A DNA stretch of 64,000 nucleotides from Campylobacter concisus (GTDB lineage Bacteria; Campylobacterota; Campylobacteria; Campylobacterales; Campylobacteraceae), in NCBI RefSeq assembly GCF_003048835.2, contig NZ_CP060705.1, forward strand, positions 1,302,001 through 1,366,000, read 5' to 3'. The position numbers and the translations under genes are program-made. The notes beneath the pieces are model-generated. The model worked only from the letters and a program-made list of their open reading frames with translations. It was not told where the DNA came from and did not search any database. Shown piece by piece: positions 1-8,464 of the stretch; the stretch's first letter is position 1; the number at the start of each line of letters is the position of its first letter.

Positions 1-65
1 ATCAACAAAATAGCTAGCACTATCGGCAAAAAGACTAAACTAGCATAGAGATCATTGATGTCCAA
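1..65 (-). CDS. Start of an unidentified membrane protein (partial, runs off left edge)
   Basis: Reading leftwards from a TTG at 65 gives an open frame starting MDINDLYASLVFLPIVLAI, hydrophobic enough to be a first membrane segment. An AGGAG ribosome-binding site lies six bases upstream of the TTG. It follows the cytochrome c / CcsBA / small membrane protein series on the same strand, so it may be the next gene of that operon. Only 21 codons are visible, so the product cannot be named. Confidence 0.4.
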   Translation of the reverse strand, partial: MDINDLYASLVFLPIVLAILL

Positions 66-143
66 ATTGCACTCCTATTTTTGCTTTGTAAATTTGAGTT
101 TTGCTAACGACGTTTTGCGTTCTTAAATTTAAAAAAGCTAAAT

Positions 144-578
144 TTACCTACGATTTTTGCGGTTTTCTATGCCTATCCTCTCACTGTCTTCGATCTCTGC
201 AACATAGCTTGGATTTTTCTTTTTAGCCTCTTTGTCTAAAAAGCTAATAAGCTTTGCATCGGCATTTTGATGAGAGCAGATTAGGATTATAAAATTTATG
301 TAGTTGCTAGCTTCTTTTGGAGCAACCTGATTTTTTTTCGCTGGTATTATAAATTTCTCTCCAAAAATTTGTATAAGCTCGAAAAGCTCGTTTTTGCTTA
401 AAGTTTTATCACTAGCAAGTTCTTCAAGCTTTTCGATCGTGATCTCTTCTTCGCTCTCAGGCTCTATCCCTCTTACCAAGACTTGATGATCTTTGTTTTT
501 TAACAAAAGATAGACTAGCGCGCAAATGGCCACTATAAGCAAAAAAATAAAAAAGACTATCAAGCCTTTAAGAAGCAT
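144..578 (-). CDS. Small membrane-anchored protein of unknown function
   Basis: A 144-residue protein with one N-terminal transmembrane segment (about residues 5-26, rich in I, F, L and V) and a hydrophilic, charged remainder that would lie on one side of the membrane; the short positive N-terminus fits a cytoplasmic start and either topology is possible. The start directly abuts the ccsBA stop, so it is almost certainly co-transcribed with the cytochrome c biogenesis gene. I do not recognise the family. A role linked to cytochrome maturation is suggested only by position. Confidence 0.7.
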   Translation of the reverse strand: MLLKGLIVFFIFLLIVAICALVYLLLKNKDHQVLVRGIEPESEEEITIEKLEELASDKTLSKNELFELIQIFGEKFIIPAKKNQVAPKEASNYINFIILICSHQNADAKLISFLDKEAKKKNPSYVAEIEDSERIGIENRKNRR

Positions 579-3500
579 CTATAACCTTGTGCAAAGAGAG
601 CGTTTCGTAAATGCAAGAACGCTCATCGCTATCATAATGGCGATGCTTATCCAGACAAAATCAGGCACTGGAAGCGGATCTCCAGCTGCGTATGAGTGCA
701 TGCCAGCTAGATAGAAATTTACCCCAAAATAGGTCATTATGATCGACCAATAGGCAAAAAATGATGCAACAGCAAATGCGTATTGATTATTAAGCTTTGG
801 TATAAATCTCATGTGAAGCACTGCTGCATAGACAAGGATCGAAACTAGCGCCCAAGTCTCCTTGCTGTCCCAGCCCCAGTATCTACCCCAGCTCTCATTC
901 GCCCAAACGCCACCTAAAAAGTTTCCAAGCGTAAGCAAGCTAAGACCTAGTATCATCGCCATCTCATTTATACGCGTTGCTTCAGTGATATTACGCGCGA
1001 TCTCAGCATTTGGCTTTTTCTTATTTTGCAAGATGATAAGTAGCAAAGTAAAGCCACCAAGCAGCGAGCAAAGACCCAAAAATCCATAACTTGCAGTTAT
1101 GATAGAGACGTGGATGGTTAGCCAGTAGCTCTGAAGCACAGGCACAAGTGTCGTGATCTGCGGATCCATCCAGCTAAGGTGTGCAACAAATAGCGTAACA
1201 CCAGCTAATATAGATGTAAGCGCAAGTGCGATCGGACTGCGTTTTGCAAAGATGATGCCAGATAGACCAAGCGCCCAAGCGATATAGACCATCGACTCGT
1301 AGGCGTTACTCCAAGGGGCGTGCTCAGCGATGTACCAGCGAAGTCCAAGGCCAGCTGTGTGCGCAAGAAAGGCTAGTAAATTTATAATATACACAGCTTT
1401 AACTATGCCATTTATCTGCACTTTTGGCGCTAGCATCTTGACAAAAACAAATAGCAAAAGCGCAAGTCCAGCCAAAAGATATATCGGCGTCAAGCGGTCA
1501 AATACTTGAAATTTATTAAATAAAATTTCTATGTCTATTTTTTTCTCACTTGGCATGACGGCAGAGCCGTATTTGTGCTGATAGGCTGAAATTTTCTCAA
1601 GCACCGCATCCGCCTTACTCCAGTCATTATCCTTTGAGGCTGCATCAACAGCTGAAAAATACTCTCTCATCATGCCAACTACTAGCTCAGCCTCTTTTGG
1701 CGAGAAGTACATCATCGCACTAGCTGGCGAATACCAAGAATTTGACGGATCATCTTGTTTTGGGAAAATTTTGAAAATTTCACCGATAAATATCATATAA
1801 AATACATTTAGTCTCTCGTCGATCTTTATCACATCTTTGTCAAAAGTATTGCGTGAGCCTGGGTGTTTGCGGTTTGCTATCTCGGCAAATTTTGTTAGTT
1901 TATACTCGCTTCCGCCATCTTTTGTCGCTTTAAAAAATTCATCAAAGCTTGCGTATCTTGCATTTTCATCGACGCCTAGCTCTTTTTTTAGCTCCTTGCT
2001 TTGGCCAAGTGCGATGATCTTCTCATTTCGCCAAAAATCAGGCGTTACCATTATAGAAAGCATCGCTTGGTTTGAATTTAGGCTACCTATGCTCTCGCCT
2101 CTGTGAATTTTGTTTAAAACCTCTTTGCTAAGCGTATCAAATGGCTTCATTCTGCCATCTGGACTTTGCACGATAAGTCTAGCAAGCTTGTCTGCATGCT
2201 CTTTGCTGATATGCGGCAAGAAATCCTCTGCCTTTAGCGAGCTAAAATTTAAGCCTAAAAGCAAGACTGCTATGAGTGTAGCTACTTTTTTACCACTTTT
2301 TGTTGATTCATTATCTATTAGTTTTGCGAGCTTTCTAAAGCGGCTATTAGGATTTATGACATTTAGCAAGAAGCCAAGACCTAGCAAAAAGTAGCCGATA
2401 TATGTCGGGATCTTGCCTGGGTCTTTATTGACAGAGAGGATCGTGCCTTTCTCATCAGTATCGTATGAGCTTTGGAAAAATCTATATCCATCATAATCAA
2501 GCACATGGTTCATATAAATTCTATAATCAAACCCCGGATCATTTGTGCCATCTTTTACCACAACCTCGCTTGAGTAGCTCATAGGAGAATTTGAGCCAGG
2601 ATATCTTTTTAGCTCAAAGTCCTTTAGGTAGAGGCTAAATGGGAGTTTTATCTGCTGAGCCCCCCATGAAGCGTTAAACTTCTGTCCAGCCACAGCGATA
2701 CGTGAAGGCTCCATTAGGTTGTAAAATACATGCATCTCTCTACTCTCACCTTTGTAGTTTAGCTCAGCTATCAACGCATTAAACTCGCTATCCTTTGAGC
2801 TAACTAGCTTTCTTGTGGCGTGCGCTGAGACTAGCCTTGGGGCGAAATTTATATTTGAGATAGTATATAAGCTACCTGTGCCAAATTCATTCACGCTGCC
2901 AGCTTTTAGCTCAGTTTTTGAGCTATCTGCCATAGTAAATTTTGAAAGATCGACATTTGAAGCAACTGTGAAATTTCCATCATTTAGTCTAAAAAGAACA
3001 TATTTTTTATTTTCATCTGGTTTAGCATTAAAGATAAAACTGATATCCCCAACCCTTGCCTCTTCTTCTTCAAGTAAAAATATCTCTTCACTTTCGCTCT
3101 CGTTTGAGACTACAAACTCTACGACAGGCTTTCCGCTATCATCACTTACAAATTTATAACTTGCATTTGGCACAAATTCTTTAAATTTTAAACTGGCCTC
3201 ACCGTCTGCTGTTTTTAGCTTTAGATCAAAGCCCTTCTTTACATCAGCAAGTCCTAAAGGTATAGCTGAGCTGATCTCTTCGCCTTTGTCGTTAAGCGCT
3301 GTTAAATTTATATACGAAACCTTTGTACTAACAACATTTGAAGCGGTGTTTTCACGTATATGCATATCAGCTTCAAAGCCAAGGTATCTTGTGATGCCAG
3401 CACCGATTAAGATGACGATAAAACCTAAGTGAAAGATGAGTGATGGAAGTTTTTTAGGATCTATAAGATTGTATCTAAAGATGTTAAAGGCTAAATTTAT

Positions 3501-3674
3501 ACCAAGAAGTAGTTGAATGAGCGCAAACCAGCCAGCCCCATAAACATAGTACCAAGCTGCTTCAGTGCTGGTTTTGCTCTCTATTATTGTGGCGACTCCG
3601 CTAGCTACGGCAAAGATTATCATCAAAACGATAGCTGAGCCCATACTTAAAAATAATTTTTTTGGATTTAACAT
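579..3674 (-). CDS. ccsBA: CcsBA-type cytochrome c synthase (fused ResB/CcsA, system II)
   Basis: A 1031-residue fusion of a ResB/CcsB-like N-terminal half and a CcsA half. It exports haem and attaches it to CXXCH motifs of apocytochromes in the periplasm (system II biogenesis). The N-terminus has several membrane segments (about residues 10-30, 50-70, 80-100) followed by a large periplasmic domain. The C-terminal third is polytopic and carries the tryptophan-rich haem-handling WWD motif (WGRYWGWDSKE). Fused CcsBA is typical of epsilonproteobacteria. A c-type cytochrome gene lies 45 bases upstream on the same strand, matching the function. The start MLNPKKLF is the first ATG after that gene. 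Confidence 0.93.
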   Translation of the reverse strand: MLNPKKLFLSMGSAIVLMIIFAVASGVATIIESKTSTEAAWYYVYGAGWFALIQLLLGINLAFNIFRYNLIDPKKLPSLIFHLGFIVILIGAGITRYLGFEADMHIRENTASNVVSTKVSYINLTALNDKGEEISSAIPLGLADVKKGFDLKLKTADGEASLKFKEFVPNASYKFVSDDSGKPVVEFVVSNESESEEIFLLEEEEARVGDISFIFNAKPDENKKYVLFRLNDGNFTVASNVDLSKFTMADSSKTELKAGSVNEFGTGSLYTISNINFAPRLVSAHATRKLVSSKDSEFNALIAELNYKGESREMHVFYNLMEPSRIAVAGQKFNASWGAQQIKLPFSLYLKDFELKRYPGSNSPMSYSSEVVVKDGTNDPGFDYRIYMNHVLDYDGYRFFQSSYDTDEKGTILSVNKDPGKIPTYIGYFLLGLGFLLNVINPNSRFRKLAKLIDNESTKSGKKVATLIAVLLLGLNFSSLKAEDFLPHISKEHADKLARLIVQSPDGRMKPFDTLSKEVLNKIHRGESIGSLNSNQAMLSIMVTPDFWRNEKIIALGQSKELKKELGVDENARYASFDEFFKATKDGGSEYKLTKFAEIANRKHPGSRNTFDKDVIKIDERLNVFYMIFIGEIFKIFPKQDDPSNSWYSPASAMMYFSPKEAELVVGMMREYFSAVDAASKDNDWSKADAVLEKISAYQHKYGSAVMPSEKKIDIEILFNKFQVFDRLTPIYLLAGLALLLFVFVKMLAPKVQINGIVKAVYIINLLAFLAHTAGLGLRWYIAEHAPWSNAYESMVYIAWALGLSGIIFAKRSPIALALTSILAGVTLFVAHLSWMDPQITTLVPVLQSYWLTIHVSIITASYGFLGLCSLLGGFTLLLIILQNKKKPNAEIARNITEATRINEMAMILGLSLLTLGNFLGGVWANESWGRYWGWDSKETWALVSILVYAAVLHMRFIPKLNNQYAFAVASFFAYWSIIMTYFGVNFYLAGMHSYAAGDPLPVPDFVWISIAIMIAMSVLAFTKRSLCTRL

Positions 3675-3719
3675 CTGCTTCCTTTTATTTATATTGTGGC
3701 AAAGCTACCGAAGTGAAAT

Positions 3720-4277
3720 TTATCTTAAATAACTGCCCTGCTTTGTCTCGGTTGAAACTGGTTTATTTTCGTTTGTATCTTGATCTACAAGTGCATCTTT
3801 ACCTTTTAGATAGGCTAGTATTGCACCTAGATCATTGTTTGAGACGATCTTAGCTTGGTTTTGCATAACGTTTTTACCGCTACCACCAAAGCTTGAGTCA
3901 CTTCTATAAGAGATGATGCTATCTTCTATATCTTTAGCATCCATGTTTTTAAGTGGTGTAGAGCCAAATGGTCTTTTGTCCGCGCTTTCGCCATGGCAGC
4001 TAGCGCATTGTTTATCATAAAGCTCTTTTCCTAAAGAGACGCTATATCTACCTTTTCTATCAACACCAAATTTTAAAATTCTATTATCTTTATAGCGTCT
4101 TGGATCTTCATCGACATAGACATTTACTTTTTCATTTCTGTCATTAGCCTGCTTTTTTGCCATTTCGGCAAGCTCTTTACCAAACTCGCCACGAGCTTCT
4201 ATATAATAAACCTGAGAAGCTGCAAAGGCATTTGCCACCAAAAAACACGCCAAAAAAGAAATTTTGATATTTTTCAT
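3720..4277 (-). CDS. Periplasmic monohaem cytochrome c
   Basis: A 185-residue protein with a signal peptide (about residues 1-20, ending AFAAS) and one haem-binding motif, CASCH at residues 91-95. Met138 is a plausible distal haem ligand. The stretch before the motif is charged and unlike class I cytochromes, so the cytochrome fold occupies roughly residues 80-165. It is probably an electron carrier in the periplasm. It is followed by ccsBA, the gene that would attach its haem. Its redox partner cannot be told from the sequence. Confidence 0.85.
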   Translation of the reverse strand: MKNIKISFLACFLVANAFAASQVYYIEARGEFGKELAEMAKKQANDRNEKVNVYVDEDPRRYKDNRILKFGVDRKGRYSVSLGKELYDKQCASCHGESADKRPFGSTPLKNMDAKDIEDSIISYRSDSSFGGSGKNVMQNQAKIVSNNDLGAILAYLKGKDALVDQDTNENKPVSTETKQGSYLR

Positions 4278-4309
4278 GAGTTTCCTTGAAATTTTGCTCT
4301 AAATTTAAA

Positions 4310-4341
4310 AATCCCGGATCAGATTGCTCCGACCCGGGATT
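4310..4341 (-). terminator. Intrinsic terminator after the porin gene
   Basis: A perfect 8-bp GC-rich stem (AATCCCGG / CCGGGATT) with a 16-base loop, followed on the minus strand by TTTTTAAATTT. It lies just after the porin stop codon and before the cytochrome c gene. Confidence 0.85.
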
Positions 4342-4370
4342 ATATCATAAGTTGATTAACGAGCTATGAA

Positions 4371-5627
4371 TTAGAATGAGTATTTAGCTTCAAATCTTAA
4401 TTTATCAGTTTTTTCTTTATTTCCATTATGCTCTTTTTCTGTTTTAAAGGCATAGAATGAGCTAAATTTCAACTTTTTATTGTATTGATAAGCAAATCTT
4501 GGAACAAATTCCTCAACTTTAGTCTTATTATCTGTTTTGTAACTACCTTTGATATAGTCTAAACCAGCTGTAAATTTATCAAATGTATATGCACTTGTTG
4601 CATAGAAGTAACTACCCTTACCTTTTGCACGTGTCCAGTCAAATACATCTTCGCCAGCATCGATTAAGCCACCTTGATCTTCAAATGTAAATACTGAATA
4701 TTTACCATCTTGATAGTTTTGAGTTTTGTAACCAATATAGCCAGCAGCTAAATCAAGACCAAATAGTGAAGTTGAAAGTTCACCAGCATAGAAGTTACCA
4801 TCATCGTAACCAAGAGCATTTTTTGCACTTGTATCAGCTTGGCTATGTGCATAATTAATTCTTGCACCTAAAGATACATCGTTAGTTATAGCAAAATTTC
4901 CTGAAACATCAGCTGCAAGAACATCAGCTAGGTTTGTTAAACTAGCATACCATAGTTGGAAATTGATAGGATCGTATGAACCAGCAATACCAGCTGCATA
5001 TAGATTACCAATATCGTAGCCATTTAAAGAACCAGTTGCAGAATATAAATCACCGTCAGCCCAGTCACTAGAGATAGCATCAAATGCTAAAGCTGTAAGA
5101 GTAAGACCTTCAATATCTTTATTTTCTACTCTTATACCTGTTCCAACTGCATCATCAGTAAGATATGAACCGATGACTTGCTTACCAGCTGTTATAGTAG
5201 TACCACCTACTTTGTAGCCAAGATAGAATTGATGTACAGCAAAAGTACCACTTGCATTTGTTTTATCTGTACCATCATATGTATTTTTTTCTACATTACC
5301 ATTTTTTTGATTTATTGCATATGCACTTGAATGTGCATTGTCGCCTGAACCATCTGACGTATTGTATCTAAGACCAATAACACCAAAGAAGTTATCGTCG
5401 ATAGCAGCTTTAAAGTTAGTAACCATTCTAAATTGATGATTTGCATCACTACCTTTTGTAACATCTTTTGCTACTGTATTTTTCTCGTGAGTATTTGTAT
5501 ATCTATATCTTGCAAATCCTGAAAGATCTACGTTTTTTATAGCTTCTTCAAGTGGAGTTGCACTTGCAACGCTTGAAAATGCACCTAAAGCAACCAATGC
5601 AGCTAAACTAATTTTTGTTAGTTTCAT
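4371..5627 (-). CDS. Major outer-membrane porin (Campylobacter MOMP family)
   Basis: A 418-residue protein with a classic signal peptide (residues 1-23, cleavage after ASA), alternating amphipathic beta-strand sequence throughout, and a terminal phenylalanine (EAKYSF), the usual outer-membrane insertion signal. The mature N-terminus (TPLEEAIKNVDLSGFARYRY) resembles Campylobacter MOMP/PorA. It would form a trimeric general diffusion channel. It is monocistronic: a TATAAT box and a strong AAGGAG site precede it and a strong terminator follows. The assignment to MOMP rather than a related porin is by overall resemblance. Confidence 0.88.
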   Translation of the reverse strand: MKLTKISLAALVALGAFSSVASATPLEEAIKNVDLSGFARYRYTNTHEKNTVAKDVTKGSDANHQFRMVTNFKAAIDDNFFGVIGLRYNTSDGSGDNAHSSAYAINQKNGNVEKNTYDGTDKTNASGTFAVHQFYLGYKVGGTTITAGKQVIGSYLTDDAVGTGIRVENKDIEGLTLTALAFDAISSDWADGDLYSATGSLNGYDIGNLYAAGIAGSYDPINFQLWYASLTNLADVLAADVSGNFAITNDVSLGARINYAHSQADTSAKNALGYDDGNFYAGELSTSLFGLDLAAGYIGYKTQNYQDGKYSVFTFEDQGGLIDAGEDVFDWTRAKGKGSYFYATSAYTFDKFTAGLDYIKGSYKTDNKTKVEEFVPRFAYQYNKKLKFSSFYAFKTEKEHNGNKEKTDKLRFEAKYSF

Positions 5628-5657
5628 TTTTTCTCCTTTTAAGGTTTTGTGATGACG

Positions 5658-5663
5658 ATTATA
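5658..5663 (-). promoter_or_regulatory. Porin promoter -10 box
   Basis: TATAAT on the minus strand, 31 bases before the porin start codon and followed by the AAAAGGAG ribosome-binding site. Campylobacter sigma70 promoters rely mainly on the -10 box and lack a conserved -35, which fits here. Confidence 0.7.
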
Positions 5664-5807
5664 ATCAATAAATTTTAATATGAAGCTTAAAAAATCATAA
5701 AATTTTGCACTTTTGTTACCGATTGTTTACCGATTTTGAGCAAAAAGAGGTATATTTTGATAATTTATCTTTCACAAATGAGACTTTTAAAATGGGATAA
5801 AAAGAAA

Positions 5808-5830
5808 AAGGGGCTGTTGCTTTGCCCCTT
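5808..5830 (-). terminator. Intrinsic terminator after the 5.9-kb lipoprotein gene
   Basis: Stem AAGGGGC / GCCCCTT with a nine-base loop; on the minus strand the stem runs straight into TTTTTCTTTTT. Confidence 0.8.
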
Positions 5831-5893
5831 AAAAGGAGTTCTAGTTTTGATTGCTGATGAAATTATATATGCTAGCAGTAAATCAACGGTAAT

Positions 5894-6331
5894 CTAAAAA
5901 GAAATTTTCTCCTCTTTTGGTACTTCGATATTTGTTTTTATATTTTTTCTTTTTACAACTACTTCATTTTGCGGTTTTCTTATGCCATTATATGCACCCC
6001 TAGAGCCACCTTCTTTTATAAGAAGCATGTCTATGAGCTTATCTGCGTAAAAAGTCGCATAGACAAGATCGCCCTTATCGTAATAATATCTGTTTGCACA
6101 AAAATTTGCTTTGTTTAGTTTGTGATTTTTCACATCGCTGGCTACTATCTCGTAGCAGTATTTCAAATCTTTATAGCTGACATCTTTTATGAAGCCTTTG
6201 ATGGAGCTTTTTGCAGGTGTAGTTTTACTGGCTTGCCTTGGTTGCTTGTGGACTGGTGGATTATCATCAAAAAATGAACATCCCAAAAACATAGTGGCTA
6301 CTGATAGAGGAAGTAAAATTTTAGCTTTCAT
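5894..6331 (-). CDS. Lipoprotein of unknown function
   Basis: A 145-residue protein with a lipoprotein signal peptide (lipobox FLGC, Cys18). The mature part begins with a basic, proline- and lysine-rich linker and then a compact domain of about 80 residues containing two cysteines (in YCYEI and NFCANR). The C-terminus is lysine-rich. I do not recognise a named family; it is probably a conserved Campylobacter lipoprotein. It stands alone, with its own terminator downstream. Confidence 0.75.
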   Translation of the reverse strand: MKAKILLPLSVATMFLGCSFFDDNPPVHKQPRQASKTTPAKSSIKGFIKDVSYKDLKYCYEIVASDVKNHKLNKANFCANRYYYDKGDLVYATFYADKLIDMLLIKEGGSRGAYNGIRKPQNEVVVKRKNIKTNIEVPKEEKISF

Positions 6332-6429
6332 CTTTTCTCCTTAATATAAAGAGCAAAGTATAGCTTTTAAGATTAAATAAAATTTGCGAGTTTTTAAAAT
6401 TTGAGTTTTGTGCTTACATTAATATGTTT

Positions 6430-6459
6430 AAATTTCTTGGGAGAGCTCCCAAGAAATTT
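6430..6459 (-). terminator. Terminator hairpin overlapping the stop of the 6.5-kb gene
   Basis: A perfect 14-bp inverted repeat (AAATTTCTTGGGAG and its complement) around a two-base centre. It covers the stop codon of the gene at 6458-7045. The run of T after the stem is short. Confidence 0.7.
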
Positions 6460-7045
6460 AAGCTGATACATTTAAGACGTTACCGCCAAGCTCGGCGATC
6501 TTTTTATCAAGCGTCTCAAGCGTCTTTTCGATAGTTTTTTGTGAAATTTCAGGTAGCTCTCCACCCCAAATTTTCTTTGCGTCCTCAAAGCCCTTTGCCA
6601 CGCCCTCTCTACCAGCTTTTAGCTTCTCTACATCATCACCTGCGCCATTTAGCACAAAGCCAGCTATCCTCTCGGCTGTATTTGAGATGCCAAAAAAGCC
6701 ATTTTCACTAACTAGCTCGCTTGCCTCATCGCTACTTAGCTCTCCTAGAGCTTTGCCGTTGTAGCCGATGCCTGCTAGATCAAGTCCAGCTAAAATGTCT
6801 GATAAATTTTCAGGTACGTTAAAGCTTAGGCCGCCTTGTGCTAGTAAATTTGAGCTAGCGCTTTGAGTGATCTCTTTTTGATACTGCAACAAGTAGCTAT
6901 TTGATATCTCTTTTGCACTTAAATTTGAAACATCGGACTGCTTTTTAGAAACCTCTTTTTCATCTTTGTGAAGTGAAATTTCTGATTTTACATTTTCTTT
7001 TACGCTTGAAGTGTTATATGAACTTGCGATTTGACTGATTTGCAT
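6458..7045 (-). CDS. Unknown protein under a sigma28-like promoter, probably flagellum-coregulated
   Basis: A 195-residue soluble protein with no signal peptide or membrane segment. The N-terminal third is polar, Ser- and Lys-rich and likely disordered; the C-terminal two thirds look helical. A CGATATA box lies about 30 bases upstream (7074-7081), as in FliA (sigma28) promoters of Campylobacter. It reminds me of the small FliA-dependent hypothetical proteins of C. jejuni (for instance the Cj0391c type), but this is from memory of style, not alignment. Proteins of this kind are sometimes labelled 'hydrogenase-4 component G', which nothing in the sequence supports. Confidence 0.65.
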   Translation of the reverse strand: MQISQIASSYNTSSVKENVKSEISLHKDEKEVSKKQSDVSNLSAKEISNSYLLQYQKEITQSASSNLLAQGGLSFNVPENLSDILAGLDLAGIGYNGKALGELSSDEASELVSENGFFGISNTAERIAGFVLNGAGDDVEKLKAGREGVAKGFEDAKKIWGGELPEISQKTIEKTLETLDKKIAELGGNVLNVSA

Positions 7046-7073
7046 ATTTGACTCCTCTAAGTTTATAAAAACT

Positions 7074-7081
7074 ATATCGCC
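7074..7081 (-). promoter_or_regulatory. Putative sigma28 (FliA) -10 box
   Basis: GGCGATAT on the minus strand, about 30 bases before the start codon of the 195-residue protein gene. The same core, (G/C)CGATATA, precedes both chemoreceptor genes in this window. No convincing -35 half was seen. Confidence 0.5.
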
Positions 7082-7106
7082 AAAAGGTGGAATTTATTTA
7101 GGGTAA

Positions 7107-7124
7107 AGCGGGAGAGCTCCCGCT
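7107..7124 (-). terminator. Hairpin after dps
   Basis: Stem AGCGGGAG / CTCCCGCT directly after the dps stop. The following T tract is weak, so it may act as a terminator or as a 3' stabiliser. Confidence 0.6.
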
Positions 7125-7128
7125 GTGA

Positions 7129-7563
7129 TTATTTACCAAGTGTTGCGTTTAACATCCAGATGGCTTTTTCAAATTTAGCTATTTGATCTTGTGCGTACAT
7201 CTGAGTTGTTGTGTCGCCCTCTGCAAGCTCATCAAGCTTTTTAAACTCACCCAAAAGGTGCTTGTAGTCGGCCAAAACGATCTCTAAAACTTCAGTTGGA
7301 GTGTAGTTCTCTTTTGGCTCATGTTTGATGTGGGCGACTTTTGCTAACTCCTCAGCCTTGACTATAGGTCTTCCACCAAGCATAAGAGCTCTCTCAGCTG
7401 CGTCATCAAAAATCTCGCTCATATCCTCATAAGCTTTTTCTGTATATTCATGGACGCTAAAAAATTGAATACCTTTTACATTCCAGTGAAGATCGTGAAA
7501 TTTGATGTAAAGTGCGTTTGCATCGGCTTGAATTGTATTTAACTGTAAAATAACTTTTGACAT
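7129..7563 (-). CDS. dps: Dps-family ferritin-like DNA/iron-binding protein
   Basis: A 144-residue Dps/NapA-type miniferritin. It stores iron and uses hydrogen peroxide as oxidant, protecting DNA; twelve subunits form the shell. The intersubunit ferroxidase site is visible: His in DLHWNVKG, His in FFSVHEYTEKAYEDM, then Asp and Glu of YEDMSEIFDDAAER. Length and four-helix pattern are standard. It has its own TATAAT box and an AAGGAG site. A 12-bp perfect palindrome lies upstream of the promoter and may be an operator. Confidence 0.92.
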   Translation of the reverse strand: MSKVILQLNTIQADANALYIKFHDLHWNVKGIQFFSVHEYTEKAYEDMSEIFDDAAERALMLGGRPIVKAEELAKVAHIKHEPKENYTPTEVLEIVLADYKHLLGEFKKLDELAEGDTTTQMYAQDQIAKFEKAIWMLNATLGK

Positions 7564-7597
7564 TTTGTCTCCTTCTTTATTATTTAAATGTGATGAA

Positions 7598-7603
7598 ATT
7601 ATA
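7598..7603 (-). promoter_or_regulatory. dps promoter -10 box
   Basis: TATAAT on the minus strand 35 bases before the dps start codon. Confidence 0.65.
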
Positions 7604-7628
7604 TGCAGTCAGAGTTAATCGTTGGTTA

Positions 7629-7655
7629 ATCAAATAATAATTTTTATTATTTGAT
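7629..7655. promoter_or_regulatory. Perfect AT-rich palindrome upstream of dps (candidate operator)
   Basis: ATCAAATAATAA and its exact complement are separated by three T. The centre is about 40 bases upstream of the dps -10 box, a position suited to an activator or an upstream repressor. Its composition resembles Fur/PerR-type sites, but no exact consensus match is claimed. Confidence 0.4.
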
Positions 7656-7663
7656 ATAAATTT

Positions 7664-7693
7664 TGGCTACAAAATAAATTTATCTTGTAGCCA
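7664..7693 (-). terminator. Terminator after the rhodanese gene
   Basis: Stem TGGCTACAA / TTGTAGCCA with a 12-base loop, 23 bases downstream of the rhodanese stop. Confidence 0.65.
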
Positions 7694-7715
7694 GAAGTAG
7701 AATTTGCAAATTTGC

Positions 7716-8093
7716 TTATTTTTTATATGGCGTAGTTTTGTAGCCCTGCTCGATCAAGCTGCCCATACCGCCGTCTAAATTTATAATATTTAGATCAGCA
7801 CTATCGATAGCAGCTGCTGCGGCCGCACTTCTTCTACCGCTTCTGCAAATAAGCGCGATAGGCTTTTTGATATCGACCGCCTTTGAGAGCTCACCAAAAA
7901 ATGACTCTTTTCGACTTGGGTCAAAAGTGATAGTCTTTGCACCTGCGATGATACCCGTATCTTGCCACTCAGATGGAGTTCTTATATCAACGATCTGATC
8001 GTAATTTTTTATCACATCTGGAGTCACAGGAATGGTTTTAACGTCAGCAGACAACATAGAACAAACAGCTCCTAAAAGTAAAATTTTTTTCAT
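7716..8093 (-). CDS. Periplasmic rhodanese-like protein
   Basis: A 125-residue single rhodanese domain behind a signal peptide (about residues 1-16, MKKILLLGAVCSMLSA). The active-site loop CRSGRRS starts at Cys83, which would carry the persulfide. The upstream motif DIRTPSEW is the usual rhodanese signature. Single-domain exported rhodaneses transfer or bind sulfane sulfur; the physiological substrate is unknown. It is monocistronic, with its own terminator. Confidence 0.85.
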   Translation of the reverse strand: MKKILLLGAVCSMLSADVKTIPVTPDVIKNYDQIVDIRTPSEWQDTGIIAGAKTITFDPSRKESFFGELSKAVDIKKPIALICRSGRRSAAAAAAIDSADLNIINLDGGMGSLIEQGYKTTPYKK

Positions 8094-8309
8094 CTACTCT
8101 CCTTAAATAAATTTTTGAAATGTTAGCATGGATTATTAAATATATAAAATTTTTGTTGATAAATTTTATCGATGATGAAGAAATGTAAATAATACAATTA
8201 AGAAAGAAATTTTACATATCAAAGCTACTTATAAAAGAATATAAATTTAAATATAAAAGATTTAAACACTCTACAAAAGATTGTTATTGCATGGTGTTAA
8301 AAGAAGAAG

Positions 8310-8386
8310 TGGTGTCCCCAGCGAGGTTCGAACTCACGACCTCAGAATTAGGAATTCTGCGCTCTATCCAGCTGAGCTATGAGGAC
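8310..8386 (-). tRNA. tRNA-Arg (anticodon CCT)
   Basis: A 77-base cloverleaf on the minus strand. Acceptor GTCCTCA pairs with TGGGGAC, the anticodon loop is TTCCTAA within stem CAGAA/TTCTG, the T arm has TTCGAAC, and CCA is encoded. It reads AGG codons. Confidence 0.95.
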
Positions 8387-8432
8387 AAATTTGTAAGATA
8401 GTTTAAATTTTATCCAAGTAGTTAAATTTTAA

Positions 8433-8452
8433 AGGGCAGATCGCTCTGCCCT
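8433..8452 (-). terminator. Terminator of the str operon (after fusA)
   Basis: Stem AGGGCAGA / TCTGCCCT with a four-base loop, followed on the minus strand by TTAAAATTT. Confidence 0.85.
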
Positions 8453-8464
8453 ATTTTTGGCTAA

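Noticed and set aside
2815-3159. Long antisense frames, for example in ccsBA, fusA, rpoB and napA
   Set aside because: They lie entirely inside conserved genes on the other strand, lack ribosome-binding sites and have no recognisable product.
6458-7045. Hydrogenase-4 component G
   Set aside because: This label is sometimes attached to similar proteins, but no hydrogenase motif or neighbour supports it, and a sigma28-like promoter points to flagellar co-regulation.
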